A stretch of 64,000 nt of DNA from Spirosoma agri (GCF_010747415.1 NZ_JAAGNZ010000001.1:310001-374000); one strand, 5' to 3'; shown: positions 44,375 to 54,749, counted from the first letter of the stretch. A program made the numbers and translations. The notes: a model not told the origin generated them from the sequence alone.

Positions 44375-44920
44375 ATGAGATCGTATTTGATTGGCGTTGT
44401 TGCGTGTATAGCGTGCCTATACGCAACCACTGTTAACCTTCATGCCCAGCAAACGCCCGATTTTCGCGCTGTGCGTTGGGGATTAAGACCGAAAGAAGTC
44501 CGGGAAACGGAGACGTTGAAGCCCTCGTCGGTCAAGCGGGAAAAGTTAACCTATACCGGTGTGCCGCTGGCTGATCGAACGGTGGGTCTTGACTACGACT
44601 TCAATGGTGATTCACTGGTGTCGGCCTCCTATTTTCTGTATACGACGGCATCCGTTACTAAAGATGATATCATGGCCGCATCGGCTGAATTTGAAGCTTT
44701 ACTGAATGCGAAATATGGGCCGGGTAAAAAGTCATTGTTGGGTGATGTCCGGAACACCGTGTGGCAGACACCGCGAACGCAGATCAATCTTTCGGTTGGA
44801 AACGTTGACCGGGGGTGGTCGCTGGAGGTGCAGTATCTATGCCGTGTCTGTACCGAAGGTCAGCCGAAAGCGCCTGCGCAAACTACCTTCAAGCCACGAA
44901 AAGACATCAAGGATTTTTAG
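44375..44920 (+). CDS. Hypothetical secreted protein
   Basis: 181 residues. Signal peptide 1-25 (ending LHAQ). The start FRAVRWGLRPKEVRETE recalls small exported proteins that open with F-R-x-x-x-W-G and a regulatory helix, but no function is known. Mixed alpha/beta, with a C-terminal C-R-V-C pair and basic tail. Unusually for this phylum it has a strong Shine-Dalgarno sequence (AAGGAG at 44363-44368, 6 bases before the ATG), which supports the start. Confidence 0.7.
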   Translation: MRSYLIGVVACIACLYATTVNLHAQQTPDFRAVRWGLRPKEVRETETLKPSSVKREKLTYTGVPLADRTVGLDYDFNGDSLVSASYFLYTTASVTKDDIMAASAEFEALLNAKYGPGKKSLLGDVRNTVWQTPRTQINLSVGNVDRGWSLEVQYLCRVCTEGQPKAPAQTTFKPRKDIKDF

Positions 44921-45076
44921 GGAATTAATCGGTGCTACTCGGCAATAGCATAAGAAAAATAGGGCTAGCACTGTTTTTAATAGGGGCATCGACTGACCAT
45001 TAACGCCGAGATGAGTCATAATAAGAGCCAGGTCGCGCAACACTCATCAGACCAGTCGTCATAAGAAATTAACAGA

Positions 45077-45733
45077 ATGAAGAATAGCTATTCGCTTGGT
45101 CTATTAATCAGTATAGTCGCGTTTTTTTTGGGATGTAAGGAGTCTTCGGTCAATGCACCAAAGAAAATAGCCTGTATTGGTACGAGCATAACGGAGAGCT
45201 ATGGACAACCCTCCGATAAGGCGTATCCGGCAGTTCTTCAGACGCTTGAAAACCCTTCGGGCAACAAAGTGCTGAATTACGGTGTCGGCGGCTGCACTGT
45301 GCTTAAAAAAGGCGACAGTCCGTACTGGCTGGCGCAGAAATATCAATACGCAATCGATTGGAAACCGACCATCGTTATCATTGAGTTCGGAACCAACGAT
45401 TCGAAAAAGCAGAACTGGGCCTACAAAGGTGATTTCAAGAACGATTATCTGGCCCTGATTAAGTCGTTTCAAAACTTATCCAGCTCACCCGAAATATACC
45501 TGTGCGTACCGCCACCGGCGTTCAGCAAAAATTTTGACATCGATTCGACAGTAGTAAAAAATGAGATAGTGCCTTTGATTCGTACCCTGGCGAAAGAAAA
45601 TAACCTGAAAATGATCGATCTGTATACACTCCTGCTCGATAAGAGCAACTTGTTTATCGATGGAATCCATCCGACGCAGGAAGGTAATGTGTTGATAGCG
45701 AACGAGGTGTTTAAGGTTCTTTCGGAAAATTAG
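45077..45733 (+). CDS. SGNH/GDSL hydrolase, predicted lipoprotein
   Basis: 218 residues. Lipobox FLGC (Cys20). Catalytic Ser37 in IGTSIT, Gly in NYGVGGC, Asn in EFGTNDSK, and DGIHPTQEG (Asp195, His198) complete the four SGNH blocks. Probably a lipid-anchored esterase acting on acylated carbohydrate. It is the first of three same-strand genes (hydrolase, dehydrogenase, hydrolase) with gaps of 30-40 bp, suggesting an operon for sugar processing. Confidence 0.85.
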   Translation: MKNSYSLGLLISIVAFFLGCKESSVNAPKKIACIGTSITESYGQPSDKAYPAVLQTLENPSGNKVLNYGVGGCTVLKKGDSPYWLAQKYQYAIDWKPTIVIIEFGTNDSKKQNWAYKGDFKNDYLALIKSFQNLSSSPEIYLCVPPPAFSKNFDIDSTVVKNEIVPLIRTLAKENNLKMIDLYTLLLDKSNLFIDGIHPTQEGNVLIANEVFKVLSEN

Positions 45734-45766
45734 GCGAATGGCATAGCCTCAGAAATTAAGACGAAC

Positions 45767-46783
45767 ATGGAGTCTCTAGTGTGTGTTGAACCCCGGCAAT
45801 TTGCTTATCGGCAGGCCGTAAAACCTGTTTTAACGGCTGGAAATGCCCTGATAAAGATACGGCGTGTCGGCATTTGTGGCACTGATTTACACGCGTTCGA
45901 GGGGACACAACCCTTTTTCAATTATCCCCGGATTCTGGGTCACGAACTGGCGGGCGATCTCGTCGAAGCCGATGGTGCGCCTGATTTTCTGGCTGGCGAA
46001 GCCGTTACGTTTATTCCTTATTTTAACTGCGGAGTCTGTATTGCCTGCCGGTCCGGAAAGCCCAACTGTTGCGTACGACTTCAGGTGTCGGGTGTTCATA
46101 TCGATGGTGGTATGGTCGATTATCTGTCGGTGCCGTCCTACTCGCTGGTACACGGTAACGGGCTAAGTTACGACGAGCTGGCGCTGGTTGAACCACTGGC
46201 AATCGGTGCGCATGGGATTCGTCGGGCCGACGTACAGCCCGGTGAAGTCGTGCTTGTCGTGGGCGCCGGACCGATTGGCTTGGGCGTGATGGAGTTTGCC
46301 CGGATTGCGGGAGCTACCGTTATCGCGTTGGACATCAATGAGTCACGACTTGCTTTTTGCTGCAGTCGGCTAGGCGTTGCGCACACCGTCAACGCCCAGT
46401 CATCGGATGTTGCTCAGCAGATTGCGGCCATTACCAACGGTGATATGCCAACTGTTGTCATCGACGCAACGGGAAGTTTGCGGGCGATCAATACGGCGTT
46501 TGCGTACCTGGCTCATAGCGGTCGGTATGTACTGGTTGGCCTTCAGAAAGGGGATATTAGTTTTTCGCACCCCGAGTTCCACAAGCGGGAAGCTACGTTG
46601 ATGAGTAGTCGGAATGCAACACGCGCTGACTTCGAACATGTTATTGCCAGTATGAAAAACGGTCAGGTTGATCCAACGACGTACATAACTCACCGGGTCG
46701 GTTTTGGGCAGGTGTTGGACGAATTTGAGGACTGGCTGAACCCTGCCAACGGGGTCATTAAAGCAATGGTAACAATGGCATAA
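45767..46783 (+). CDS. Zinc-dependent medium-chain alcohol/polyol dehydrogenase
   Basis: 338 residues. Catalytic zinc ligands Cys37 (GICGTDLH), His59/Glu60 (GHE), structural zinc Cys cluster 88/91/94/102 (NCGVCIACRSGKPNCC), Rossmann motif GAGPIGLG. The overall pattern is of the threonine/sorbitol/galactitol/L-galactonate dehydrogenase branch, oxidising a secondary alcohol of a sugar derivative with NAD(P)+. Placed between two SGNH hydrolase genes; exact substrate unknown. Confidence 0.88.
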   Translation: MESLVCVEPRQFAYRQAVKPVLTAGNALIKIRRVGICGTDLHAFEGTQPFFNYPRILGHELAGDLVEADGAPDFLAGEAVTFIPYFNCGVCIACRSGKPNCCVRLQVSGVHIDGGMVDYLSVPSYSLVHGNGLSYDELALVEPLAIGAHGIRRADVQPGEVVLVVGAGPIGLGVMEFARIAGATVIALDINESRLAFCCSRLGVAHTVNAQSSDVAQQIAAITNGDMPTVVIDATGSLRAINTAFAYLAHSGRYVLVGLQKGDISFSHPEFHKREATLMSSRNATRADFEHVIASMKNGQVDPTTYITHRVGFGQVLDEFEDWLNPANGVIKAMVTMA

Positions 46784-46822
46784 GCTGCGATTGGCTTATA
46801 CGGGAAAACAGACCAGAAAACC

Positions 46823-47782
46823 ATGACGAACCGGTGCCCGCTGATCATTACGCTGCTTTTGGCTTTCAGTATGAGTCAATGGCGTGGTTTATGTCAGGCT
46901 CAATCGCCGTTTCCTGCCAATGTGCATCGCGTCTTGTTTCTGGGTAACAGCATCACCTACGCCGGAGGGTACGTCACTGATATCAATGCCTACATCAACG
47001 TTCATTACCCGCAGGCCGCGCTTGAGTTTATTAATGTAGGACTGCCCAGCGAAACCGTTTCCGGTCTTTCGGAAGAGGGCCATGCCGACGGCAAGTTTGC
47101 CCGCCCTGATTTACACGAGCGGCTGGCAAGAGTACTGGTACAGACAAAGCCAGATTTGGTATTCGCCTGTTACGGTATGAACGACGGAATTTACCTGCCC
47201 TTCGACGAAAATCGGTTTCAGAAGTTCAAGGATGGAATCAATTGGCTTCATACCGAACTAGTCAAGTCGGGAGCCCAGGTTATTCACTTGACGCCACCCA
47301 TTTACGATGACCTCAAGGGCGGTAAAACGGGTTATGCTGCCGTGCTTGACCGGTATGCAGATTGGCTGCTGAACCAAAAAGCGTCGGCCAACTGGGAGGT
47401 GATCGATATTCATTATCCAATGAAGCGGTTTCTGGATGCGCACCGGAACGTGGATGCTACCTTTGCCATTGCCGGGTTTTCGCTGGCCGACGATGGTGTC
47501 CATCCGGGTGCTGTCGGGCATTGGATCATGGCGAAAAGTATTTTGCTGGGACTGGGAGAAAAAACGGTAGCAAATGCGCCGGACATTAAATCAGCCATCG
47601 CTGGTCACCCGAATGGTAACCAGATTTTAGCACTTGTTTCCGAGCGCCAAAATCTGATGAAAGATGCGTGGCTCACCGCCACCGGCCACCAGCGACCAGG
47701 GATGAAGGTCGGTTTGCCGCTGGCCGACGCTCAAAAAAAGGCCGCTGAACTTGATGCCCGGATACAGGCACTCAGTCATTAG
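46823..47782 (+). CDS. Secreted SGNH/GDSL hydrolase with C-terminal helical tail
   Basis: 319 residues. Signal peptide 1-26. Ser43 in FLGNSITYAGG, Gly-x-Asn block around CYGMNDGIYLPF, and DGVHPGAVGH carrying the Asp-His pair. Differs from the two shorter family members here by an additional C-terminal region (about 245-319) of helical, charged character. Similar proteins act on acetylated plant polysaccharides; this is inference. Third gene of the hydrolase-dehydrogenase-hydrolase run. Confidence 0.85.
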   Translation: MTNRCPLIITLLLAFSMSQWRGLCQAQSPFPANVHRVLFLGNSITYAGGYVTDINAYINVHYPQAALEFINVGLPSETVSGLSEEGHADGKFARPDLHERLARVLVQTKPDLVFACYGMNDGIYLPFDENRFQKFKDGINWLHTELVKSGAQVIHLTPPIYDDLKGGKTGYAAVLDRYADWLLNQKASANWEVIDIHYPMKRFLDAHRNVDATFAIAGFSLADDGVHPGAVGHWIMAKSILLGLGEKTVANAPDIKSAIAGHPNGNQILALVSERQNLMKDAWLTATGHQRPGMKVGLPLADAQKKAAELDARIQALSH

Positions 47783-47842
47783 CTTGTATGAGACAATGGC
47801 CTAAGTAGTGGAGTGCTGAATGTATCCGTCCGTACGACTGCA

Positions 47843-48841
47843 TCACTTCTTCACGAAGCGCAGAACACGGCTTCGATCCCCGTCACTAAACTGTAAATAG
47901 TAGATTCCTGCCGGTAAGTGGTTGACTGGTAAGGTGCTTTGGATTAGTCGATTAACCGGTTTAAGCGCGACTGGGGCTTGCTGGATTCGTCCCTGACTAT
48001 CCAGGATACGGACCACCACACTAGCCGCTATTGGGTAGGCATACTGAACGGTGATGCTTTGTTCCGCCGGATTCGGATAAAGCCGAAATGCAGTATCGGA
48101 TGGCGTGGATAAGCTCGTTATAACGGGCAGATACACTGTCCGTTCAGCCGACCAGCCTATGCAGTTCTGCTGGGTAACCCGAACGTTGTAGACGCCCAGT
48201 TCACTGACGGATAACTGAGCGCCTGTAGCCGTAGTCAGCAAATGCCCATTACGATACCATTGATAGGTGTAGTCTGGTTCGGCAGGAGCGGATAACGTCA
48301 CAGTAGCCTTTTTCAAAAGCAGCAAGTCCGTTTCATCCGGCTTGAGCGTGATCTTATCAACCGTGCTTCGCCGGACCACAACTGTATCGGATAGCGTTTG
48401 GCATCCTTGCTGCGTGAGCCGGGCCTGATAGTGCCCCGTTTCGCCGATGGTCAGGGTAGCCGACTGGGCATTCGGTAGCACTCTGCCATCCCGTAACCAG
48501 TCAACTGGTAAACCCGTTGCATTCGTCACGACCAATTGGAGCGGCTTTCCGTCCGGGCAAAGCCATTGGTCAACTGCTGGACTGAGTGTAGCTATTGGCG
48601 TTTTCAACTGAATAAGTATCGGCGAGGCCGTTGCCACACACCCGCTCACATCGGTGATTCGCAGGACATAGGAACCGGCCTGCGTAGCCTGATAATCGGG
48701 ACCTGTCGCGTTTGTTAGTGGTTTGTTATTGAGGAGCCACTGATACGTGGACCACGAGCGAACGTCGGAACGAAGCAGAAGGCTCCCGCCTTCGCAAAGT
48801 GTCGTGTCGCCTTTGGGCGAGCTGGTTACAGCAAACTGACA
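47843..48841 (-). pseudogene. Detached 3' part of S8 protease gene: Ig-like domains and T9SS type A sorting domain
   Basis: This segment is in the same frame as the protease at 50746-48842 and separated from it only by a TAG. The 64 codons from 48841 to 48650 contain no stop and code for an Ig-like domain (TTLCEGGSLLL, STYQWLLNNKPL); then come two more Ig-like domains (to about 48120) and the type A sorting domain (FRLYPNPAEQSITVQY, LPAGIYYLQF, ending RFVKK). Alone it has no signal peptide or plausible start other than a GTG at 48649, so it is most likely the lost C-terminus of the neighbour. Confidence 0.8.
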
Positions 48842-50746
48842 CTAAGAACGACGAAGGCCGCTTATGATGAGGGTGAACGGTTGCCCGGCGTAGGTCATTT
48901 TCCCCTTGTGTGAAACGGTCAGGGTATAGGCCTGGCCGGGCGCGGGGTTTGGTACATAGATCTGCTCGATCGTATCAAGGTTGTTATCGCCGGAAGTCGC
49001 TGGCCGGTCCGGGTTGCCAGGATCGAGAACAAACGGCAACGCTATTGTTTTTCCGTCGGTCAATCGGCAGTCAAGGTCATTGATGAGCTTGGGCGTTCGG
49101 CTATTTACGTAAGCAGGAGCAACGGTGGTGGCCGCTCCCTCCGGGTCTGTCCAGCACAGCGTTATCAGCAGTGGCTCATTGCCCTGTGCGACGACACGCT
49201 CGGTAAACGTTCCTCCTGATTCAAGCGTTTTTGCTAGTAGGCGGTGTGCCTGATCCGTGTTCAGAATTACGCGCGCAGCTGCTTCGGTATTGAGCAGCCC
49301 CCATCCTTGCCGGTAGTCGGGTCCGGAGGCCGGGTTGTTTCGGGTAGCCGTATGAAGAACGAGTCCCCGCAGTGTTGCCGATCGCATAAATTGGCTGCTG
49401 ATCGTGTTCTGGGAAGCGAGTGCCGTTGCGCTTTTTTGTTGAGCGTAGAGTTCCTGGAGTAAAGCCAGTGAACCCGTCACGTTGGCTGATGCCATCGACG
49501 TACCCGTGTAGGTGCCATAAGCCGTCGAACTATCGGATAGGGTAGAGAACACATCCGTACCCATTGCCAAAAGATCGGGCTTGATGCGTCCGTCGTCGGT
49601 TGGGCCCCAGCCGCTGAATGCGGTGCTGCTGATCGAAATGGCTTGGCTTTTTGGATTCACCAGAACAGCGGCCGCACCGACCGTCAGTACGTTTTTTGCC
49701 GTTGCTTCGGCGGGTATTACGTCATAAGCATTGTTGTGATTTCGGGGTAGTGTACTTTTATCGTTCGTATTTTTTAGAAAATAAGCCGTACCTGCGGGCG
49801 GGCCCGTTTCGGCCCGTTTATTATCCGCCGACCGAACCATCAGGTAAAACGGATTATTGTACGCAATCCGGTCGAGGTCGCGGGCTTTAGCCGTGTAAAA
49901 GCCAAACAGATAATCGTCCGTTGCGCTCATCGTCGTATTTCCCCACCATTCCCATTTGAGTGTTGGGTCTGTTCCAGGTCGGGACGGATTGTAAACCCAA
50001 CCCACTACGGGGCCATAAGCATGATTGGATAAGAGTAATCCGGGTGCGGCTGTGGTGATTTCGCTTAGATCGTCGGTATAATCCCAGATCGACAGATTGG
50101 CCCCGTAGGCCATGCCCCGTGCTTCGGAATTGATACCGCGCGCGATCAGCGTTCCGGCAAGGTGCGTTGTGTGATTGTTCAGTGCCGAGCCTTTATCCAT
50201 CTGCTGAACGGCCGATGCGTTCGCTGACAAACCAATTAATTCCTGATGCGTCGACAAAGCCCGTCCACCATCCCACATCCCCAGCTTACCCCGTAGCGCG
50301 CTACTGCTGCCTGACAAGTTCAGTTGCAGGTTTCCTCCTGTGTACAACGACTGCGTTTTGGTCGCGTGGGCTTCCTGGGCGTTATGGAGCGTGTAATAAA
50401 TCGGTTGACCAGCCACATCGACTTCCTGAAGTACCAGTTGTCGGCTACTGGAATAGTTTTTGTAGCGGGGCCAGCCGTACTCCTGAGCCAATTTACGCGT
50501 TTGCTTTCGCAGACTGTCGTACCGTTGACCAAGCTCGATCTGCCAGTTTTTTTGAGGAATCAGCCGCGTCTGTGCCGGACACATGAATACGTCCAGCAGG
50601 CACACCACAAAGCAAATAGCGGTTTTTGTAATGCCTGAGCCGCTACCTGTTGCTTTGCGTTGTGCCTGAAGAATCGATGAATTAGTGGAGACGATTACCC
50701 TATTGTTTACGAATGCGCCGAACCCAGCTAGTCTGAGTTTTATCAT
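48842..50746 (-). CDS. S8 (subtilisin-like) serine protease, truncated by in-frame TAG before its sorting domain
   Basis: 634 residues. Catalytic Asp in GMWDGGR, His in NHTTHLAG, Ser in GTSMASANVTG; oxyanion Asn in VRSADNKR. The paralog at 50700-54749 has the same core. The TAG at 48844-48842 removes the Ig-like and T9SS type A domains, so the product should not be exported by T9SS if made. The N-terminus is also odd: the frame opens at 50746 inside the upstream gene (47 bp overlap), while the natural signal peptide (TKTAICFVVCLLDVFM) has no nearby Met upstream. Both facts suggest decay, though readthrough or sequence error cannot be ruled out. Confidence 0.8.
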   Translation of the reverse strand: MIKLRLAGFGAFVNNRVIVSTNSSILQAQRKATGSGSGITKTAICFVVCLLDVFMCPAQTRLIPQKNWQIELGQRYDSLRKQTRKLAQEYGWPRYKNYSSSRQLVLQEVDVAGQPIYYTLHNAQEAHATKTQSLYTGGNLQLNLSGSSSALRGKLGMWDGGRALSTHQELIGLSANASAVQQMDKGSALNNHTTHLAGTLIARGINSEARGMAYGANLSIWDYTDDLSEITTAAPGLLLSNHAYGPVVGWVYNPSRPGTDPTLKWEWWGNTTMSATDDYLFGFYTAKARDLDRIAYNNPFYLMVRSADNKRAETGPPAGTAYFLKNTNDKSTLPRNHNNAYDVIPAEATAKNVLTVGAAAVLVNPKSQAISISSTAFSGWGPTDDGRIKPDLLAMGTDVFSTLSDSSTAYGTYTGTSMASANVTGSLALLQELYAQQKSATALASQNTISSQFMRSATLRGLVLHTATRNNPASGPDYRQGWGLLNTEAAARVILNTDQAHRLLAKTLESGGTFTERVVAQGNEPLLITLCWTDPEGAATTVAPAYVNSRTPKLINDLDCRLTDGKTIALPFVLDPGNPDRPATSGDNNLDTIEQIYVPNPAPGQAYTLTVSHKGKMTYAGQPFTLIISGLRRS

Positions 50747-53700
50747 CCGTAACCACTACAAAAAATGTACCACCGGGCAAATCGGTGACATCCAATTGTA
50801 CCAAATACTCTTTTCCGTTTCGTTGAAGTGTCGCCGTTTGTATCGTCAGCCCACGTAAGTCGGTCAGACGAACGGTTGGTAGCGATTGAAAGGTCGTTGC
50901 CGAGGATAGGGAAATTGTTAGCTGACGGGTAGCCGGAATAGGATAAACGTTCAGCGTATTGTCGTCAACGACGGGCTCGGTAGCCAGAATTACCAGGTAA
51001 ACATCCGCTGATGTTAGTGCGCCACAGCCGTTCACATTACCCCGAACCGAATAGCGTCCGGTTTGTACAACGACATAAGTTGGGTTTGTTGCGCCGGTGA
51101 TGGGAACGCCGTTGAGTAACCATTGAATATCGGATGTGGCGTTAGCCGTCAGCGTAAAACTGTTCACCGTAATGACCGGCGTTTGGGCCGTTCGAACCGT
51201 AACGGGTATGGCTGTAGATACAACCGGTAAACACGCGTTAGCTACCTGAACCGTATAGTTTCCCGCTGTAGCCGCCAGAATCGTACTGCTTGTTGCGCCT
51301 GAAATAGGTTGTCCATTGCGCAGCCATTGAAACGTATAATCGGTGCCCGTTCCTGCCCGTAGTGTCACACTGTTGCCCTGACAGATACTGGTTGAACCGT
51401 CGGCGCTGATACTGGCCGTAGCCGCTGTTCCAGTCGTTGACGTGACAGGCGTACGCTGAACGGAAGGGCAATCGAGCGAGCGAACCTTGAGGTTGTAAAA
51501 ATAATACCAGGCCGTTTTTAGCGTATCGTATGTGGTACCGTTCTGGTAGAGCGATCCCTTGATGCTGACGATGGGTACCCCTGACTGGGTCTTCACCTGG
51601 TAGGGAAATCCGGTAACGGCGGTGTTACTCCGAAAAATCGACGCGCCACCGGCATAATCGATGGTTATCTGGTAATCCCCCGCGTCCGGAATGCGCAGAT
51701 TGAGGGGATAAACAGCGCCCTGATCATTCGGATCATCAACAAGTTGCCCATTGACAGTCGCCGTCAGGCTCTGGTTTCGCGTAGGAGCCACATCTAGCGT
51801 TACGCTCGAAATGGCCGTATTGTCGTATTTGCGAACGGTGAACGTCAACTGACCCGCGCTGGCTATGTAGAGCCGGGCACTTTCAAGCGTCAGCGGTACT
51901 TTGGTCGTGATCAGTGGAGCTGGACCAAAGTTTCCGGCGTAACTACCTCCGCCAAATACCCGTTTGTCGGTGGGTCCGATAACCGCTGAAAATTCGTTCA
52001 GGGCGGCATAAAACTGTCCGCTGGTCGGCAAGGTCGGCACACTCGTCTGATTGCCAGCCGCCAGTAGATTCCCACCACTTGGCGCGTCGTACCAGAAGGC
52101 AACGCCACCGCCCGTGTTTCGTAGCGATATGGCCGCATCGTTGCTACAAAGCAGAGCACTGAACAGACCATTGGTGGGAGCCGGGGCCGTTGTGCGGGTT
52201 TCGGTCAGGGTGTTGTTGGCCGGATTCTGATCCGTACTCAGGTTGGTCACCACCGTAAACCGGTATGTCTGACCAGCGATCAACGTCACACTCGCTGGCA
52301 CCTGAAACGTGAGCACACTATCGCGGAAGGCACCAATCTGCTGGATAGTGCCGTTGAGCGTCGTCACCGTAGTGCTGTTCGCATCCGTGATTTGAACGGT
52401 AACCGGTACGTTCCGCTGGACGGCTGTGCCAAGGTTACGGACCCGAACCGATACGATCAGTTCGCTGTTCGTCTGCCCGCAAAAATTAGTCACCGGTGAA
52501 ACTAGCGCTACGGCACTCAGGTCGTTGGCTGTACGAACCACGTTAAGCACGTAATCCTGCGTTTCGCCGTTCGCGTAACTGCCGCACGAAAGCACGTTGG
52601 CCGCGTTATCCGTTTCACTCGCTACGATGCGCAGGCGCAGAATCTGGCCGCTCTGCGCGCTGGCCGAGATGGGAACCGTTGCGGTAAATTGACCGGTGTT
52701 ACTCAGAACCGCAGATGTGGCAACGGTTTCTCCGTCATCGTCGAAACTGCCGTTCTGGTTCCAGTCGATAAACGCTTTCACGATTGCGTTCTTGGCGGCT
52801 CCGCACGTACCCAGTGAGACGGTTAGCGGAATCTGCTGCCCCGCCTGAATAGTGGTGGTTACCTGCGAAAAATCGGTATACGAAGTGCATCCGTCTGTAC
52901 CCGCCTGATTGATGCTGCCGAACTGTACGCGACTGATTTTGGTATCTGCCGTTGAAGTGGGTGCGGATGCGCAGTAAACTTGCCCGCCAATGCCGCTTAT
53001 CAGCAACGCATAATCCTGTTTTGTGCCGCTCAACGTGCCTTTGTGGGTAACGGTAAGCGTATAGCTTTTACCCGGTATCGGATTGGTGATCAGCACCTGT
53101 TCAACATTATCGCGGATATTGTCACCCTGCGTGGCTGCATTGGCCGGGTTCGTCGGATCGAGAACCCAAGGCTGCGACGTCGTCTGACCATCGCTGATTC
53201 GCAGGTCGAGGTCATTGACGAGTTTGATGGTTCGGTTGTTTAATCCAGAGCCTGCCGTTCCGGCGGGGTCGGTCCAGCTGGTGGTTGCCACTAGTGGCCC
53301 ACGTCCCGAAGCGACCACCGTCAGCGAATACGGTTCACCCTGATTGATTGTTCGTTCGTCGATCAGGTAGCTTTGATCGGCGTTTAAGATGGCGCGTCCG
53401 GCCCGTTCCATATTGAGCAACCCCCAACCGAACCGATAATCCGGGCCGGGAGCCGAACCAGCCTCATCGGCGGTATGAAGAACCAGCCCTTTGAGCGTCG
53501 ATGAACGAAGGAAACGACCGCTATTCCGCTGTGAGAACAACTCCTGCAATAGAAAAATTGAGCCCGCTACGTTAGGCGATGACATCGATGTACCACTCAA
53601 CGTCGTGTAGGCACTGTCGCTGTCAGAACTGGTCGAGAGCACACTGACGCCTACTCCGGCAATGTCAGGCTTGATGCGTCCATCGTCGGTAGGCCCCCAA

Positions 53701-54749
53701 CTGCTGAAATCGGCCAGCGAAACATCGGCAGGCTGATTATAGCCATTGGTGAGGTAGCTCACCGCAGCCACCGACAGGATGTTCTTGGCCGTGCCATACG
53801 TACTAATCAGATCATAGCCATCCTGGTTGGCCCGCGCCACGGTGCTGGTGACGTTGCTGCTACCCAGGTAGTAAGGTTGACCGGCACCGGGACCATTTTC
53901 GCCCCGGTCGTTACCCGCTGACTTGACGATCAGATAGTTAGGGGAGTTTACCGCAATTCGATCCCAGGAAACGGCATTGGCATCGTAAAGACCAAATTTA
54001 TAGTCGTCGGTTTTGCTGACCGTAGTGTCACCCCACCATTCCCATTTGGTGGTGGTGGTTCGGGCGTCGTTGTACACCCAGCCCGCCTTAGACCCGTAAG
54101 AGTGATTGGAAACGAGCAGGTTAGGCGCTGCCGTACTCATCTCCGAAATATCGCTGTTAAAGTCATAAGCCCGTAGATTGGCCGCATACGCCATGCCCCG
54201 TACCTGCGCATTGACACCCGCGGCCACCATGATGCCTGCTACGTGAGTCGCGTGTAAATCGACCGTACTGGCGTTGTCGATCTGCGAAATACGGCTGGCT
54301 GTACCGTTTCTGAACTCGATATGCGTATTACGTACCTTGCCACCATCCCAGTAAGCCAGTTTATCTTTCAACGTACTGCCCGACAGCGATACGCCCAGAC
54401 TTCCTCCCGCGTAAAGCGTATTTGTTTTTGTGGTCTGACCCGCCCGCGTAGTGCTGTATGTCATATCGTACAGCAATTCCCCCCGCTCCGTAACACCCCG
54501 AAGAATAGACACGGTACCGTTGGTATGGCGCTGCTCGATGGGCCGATTCAGGCGTTGGGCTATAGTAAGGGCCTGTTGGTAATTGGTAAGCTGTAGCTGC
54601 GTCAGCGTCTTTTGAAGCGCCTGCTGACTGGCCCGTTGCTGCGTGTTATATTGAGGTAAAGGCTGCGCTTTAAGAACTGTACTTGTCAGGAAGAAAAGCA
54701 GACCTACCAGTGGCCGTAAACGTTGTTGCATAAGGAATTGCCGAACCAC
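50700..54749 (-). CDS. Large secreted S8 (subtilisin-like) protease with GEVED, Ig-like and T9SS type A domains
   Basis: 1349 residues. Signal peptide 1-29, prodomain-like region to about 110, protease core with Asp135 (YWDGGK), His169 (DLHATHVAG), Asn280 (SAGNDRGE) and Ser388 (GTSMSSPNVAG), a beta-sandwich after it (to about 590), a GEVED-type domain (about 600-730), a CARDB-like domain (NLGTAVQRNVPVTV), several Ig-like modules and a type A sorting domain (NVYPIPATRQLTISL, ending RRIRKQ). A complete exported, cell-surface or released protease. Tandem paralog of the interrupted gene directly downstream. Confidence 0.92.
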   Translation of the reverse strand: MVRQFLMQQRLRPLVGLLFFLTSTVLKAQPLPQYNTQQRASQQALQKTLTQLQLTNYQQALTIAQRLNRPIEQRHTNGTVSILRGVTERGELLYDMTYSTTRAGQTTKTNTLYAGGSLGVSLSGSTLKDKLAYWDGGKVRNTHIEFRNGTASRISQIDNASTVDLHATHVAGIMVAAGVNAQVRGMAYAANLRAYDFNSDISEMSTAAPNLLVSNHSYGSKAGWVYNDARTTTTKWEWWGDTTVSKTDDYKFGLYDANAVSWDRIAVNSPNYLIVKSAGNDRGENGPGAGQPYYLGSSNVTSTVARANQDGYDLISTYGTAKNILSVAAVSYLTNGYNQPADVSLADFSSWGPTDDGRIKPDIAGVGVSVLSTSSDSDSAYTTLSGTSMSSPNVAGSIFLLQELFSQRNSGRFLRSSTLKGLVLHTADEAGSAPGPDYRFGWGLLNMERAGRAILNADQSYLIDERTINQGEPYSLTVVASGRGPLVATTSWTDPAGTAGSGLNNRTIKLVNDLDLRISDGQTTSQPWVLDPTNPANAATQGDNIRDNVEQVLITNPIPGKSYTLTVTHKGTLSGTKQDYALLISGIGGQVYCASAPTSTADTKISRVQFGSINQAGTDGCTSYTDFSQVTTTIQAGQQIPLTVSLGTCGAAKNAIVKAFIDWNQNGSFDDDGETVATSAVLSNTGQFTATVPISASAQSGQILRLRIVASETDNAANVLSCGSYANGETQDYVLNVVRTANDLSAVALVSPVTNFCGQTNSELIVSVRVRNLGTAVQRNVPVTVQITDANSTTVTTLNGTIQQIGAFRDSVLTFQVPASVTLIAGQTYRFTVVTNLSTDQNPANNTLTETRTTAPAPTNGLFSALLCSNDAAISLRNTGGGVAFWYDAPSGGNLLAAGNQTSVPTLPTSGQFYAALNEFSAVIGPTDKRVFGGGSYAGNFGPAPLITTKVPLTLESARLYIASAGQLTFTVRKYDNTAISSVTLDVAPTRNQSLTATVNGQLVDDPNDQGAVYPLNLRIPDAGDYQITIDYAGGASIFRSNTAVTGFPYQVKTQSGVPIVSIKGSLYQNGTTYDTLKTAWYYFYNLKVRSLDCPSVQRTPVTSTTGTAATASISADGSTSICQGNSVTLRAGTGTDYTFQWLRNGQPISGATSSTILAATAGNYTVQVANACLPVVSTAIPVTVRTAQTPVITVNSFTLTANATSDIQWLLNGVPITGATNPTYVVVQTGRYSVRGNVNGCGALTSADVYLVILATEPVVDDNTLNVYPIPATRQLTISLSSATTFQSLPTVRLTDLRGLTIQTATLQRNGKEYLVQLDVTDLPGGTFFVVVTDDKTQTSWVRRIRKQ

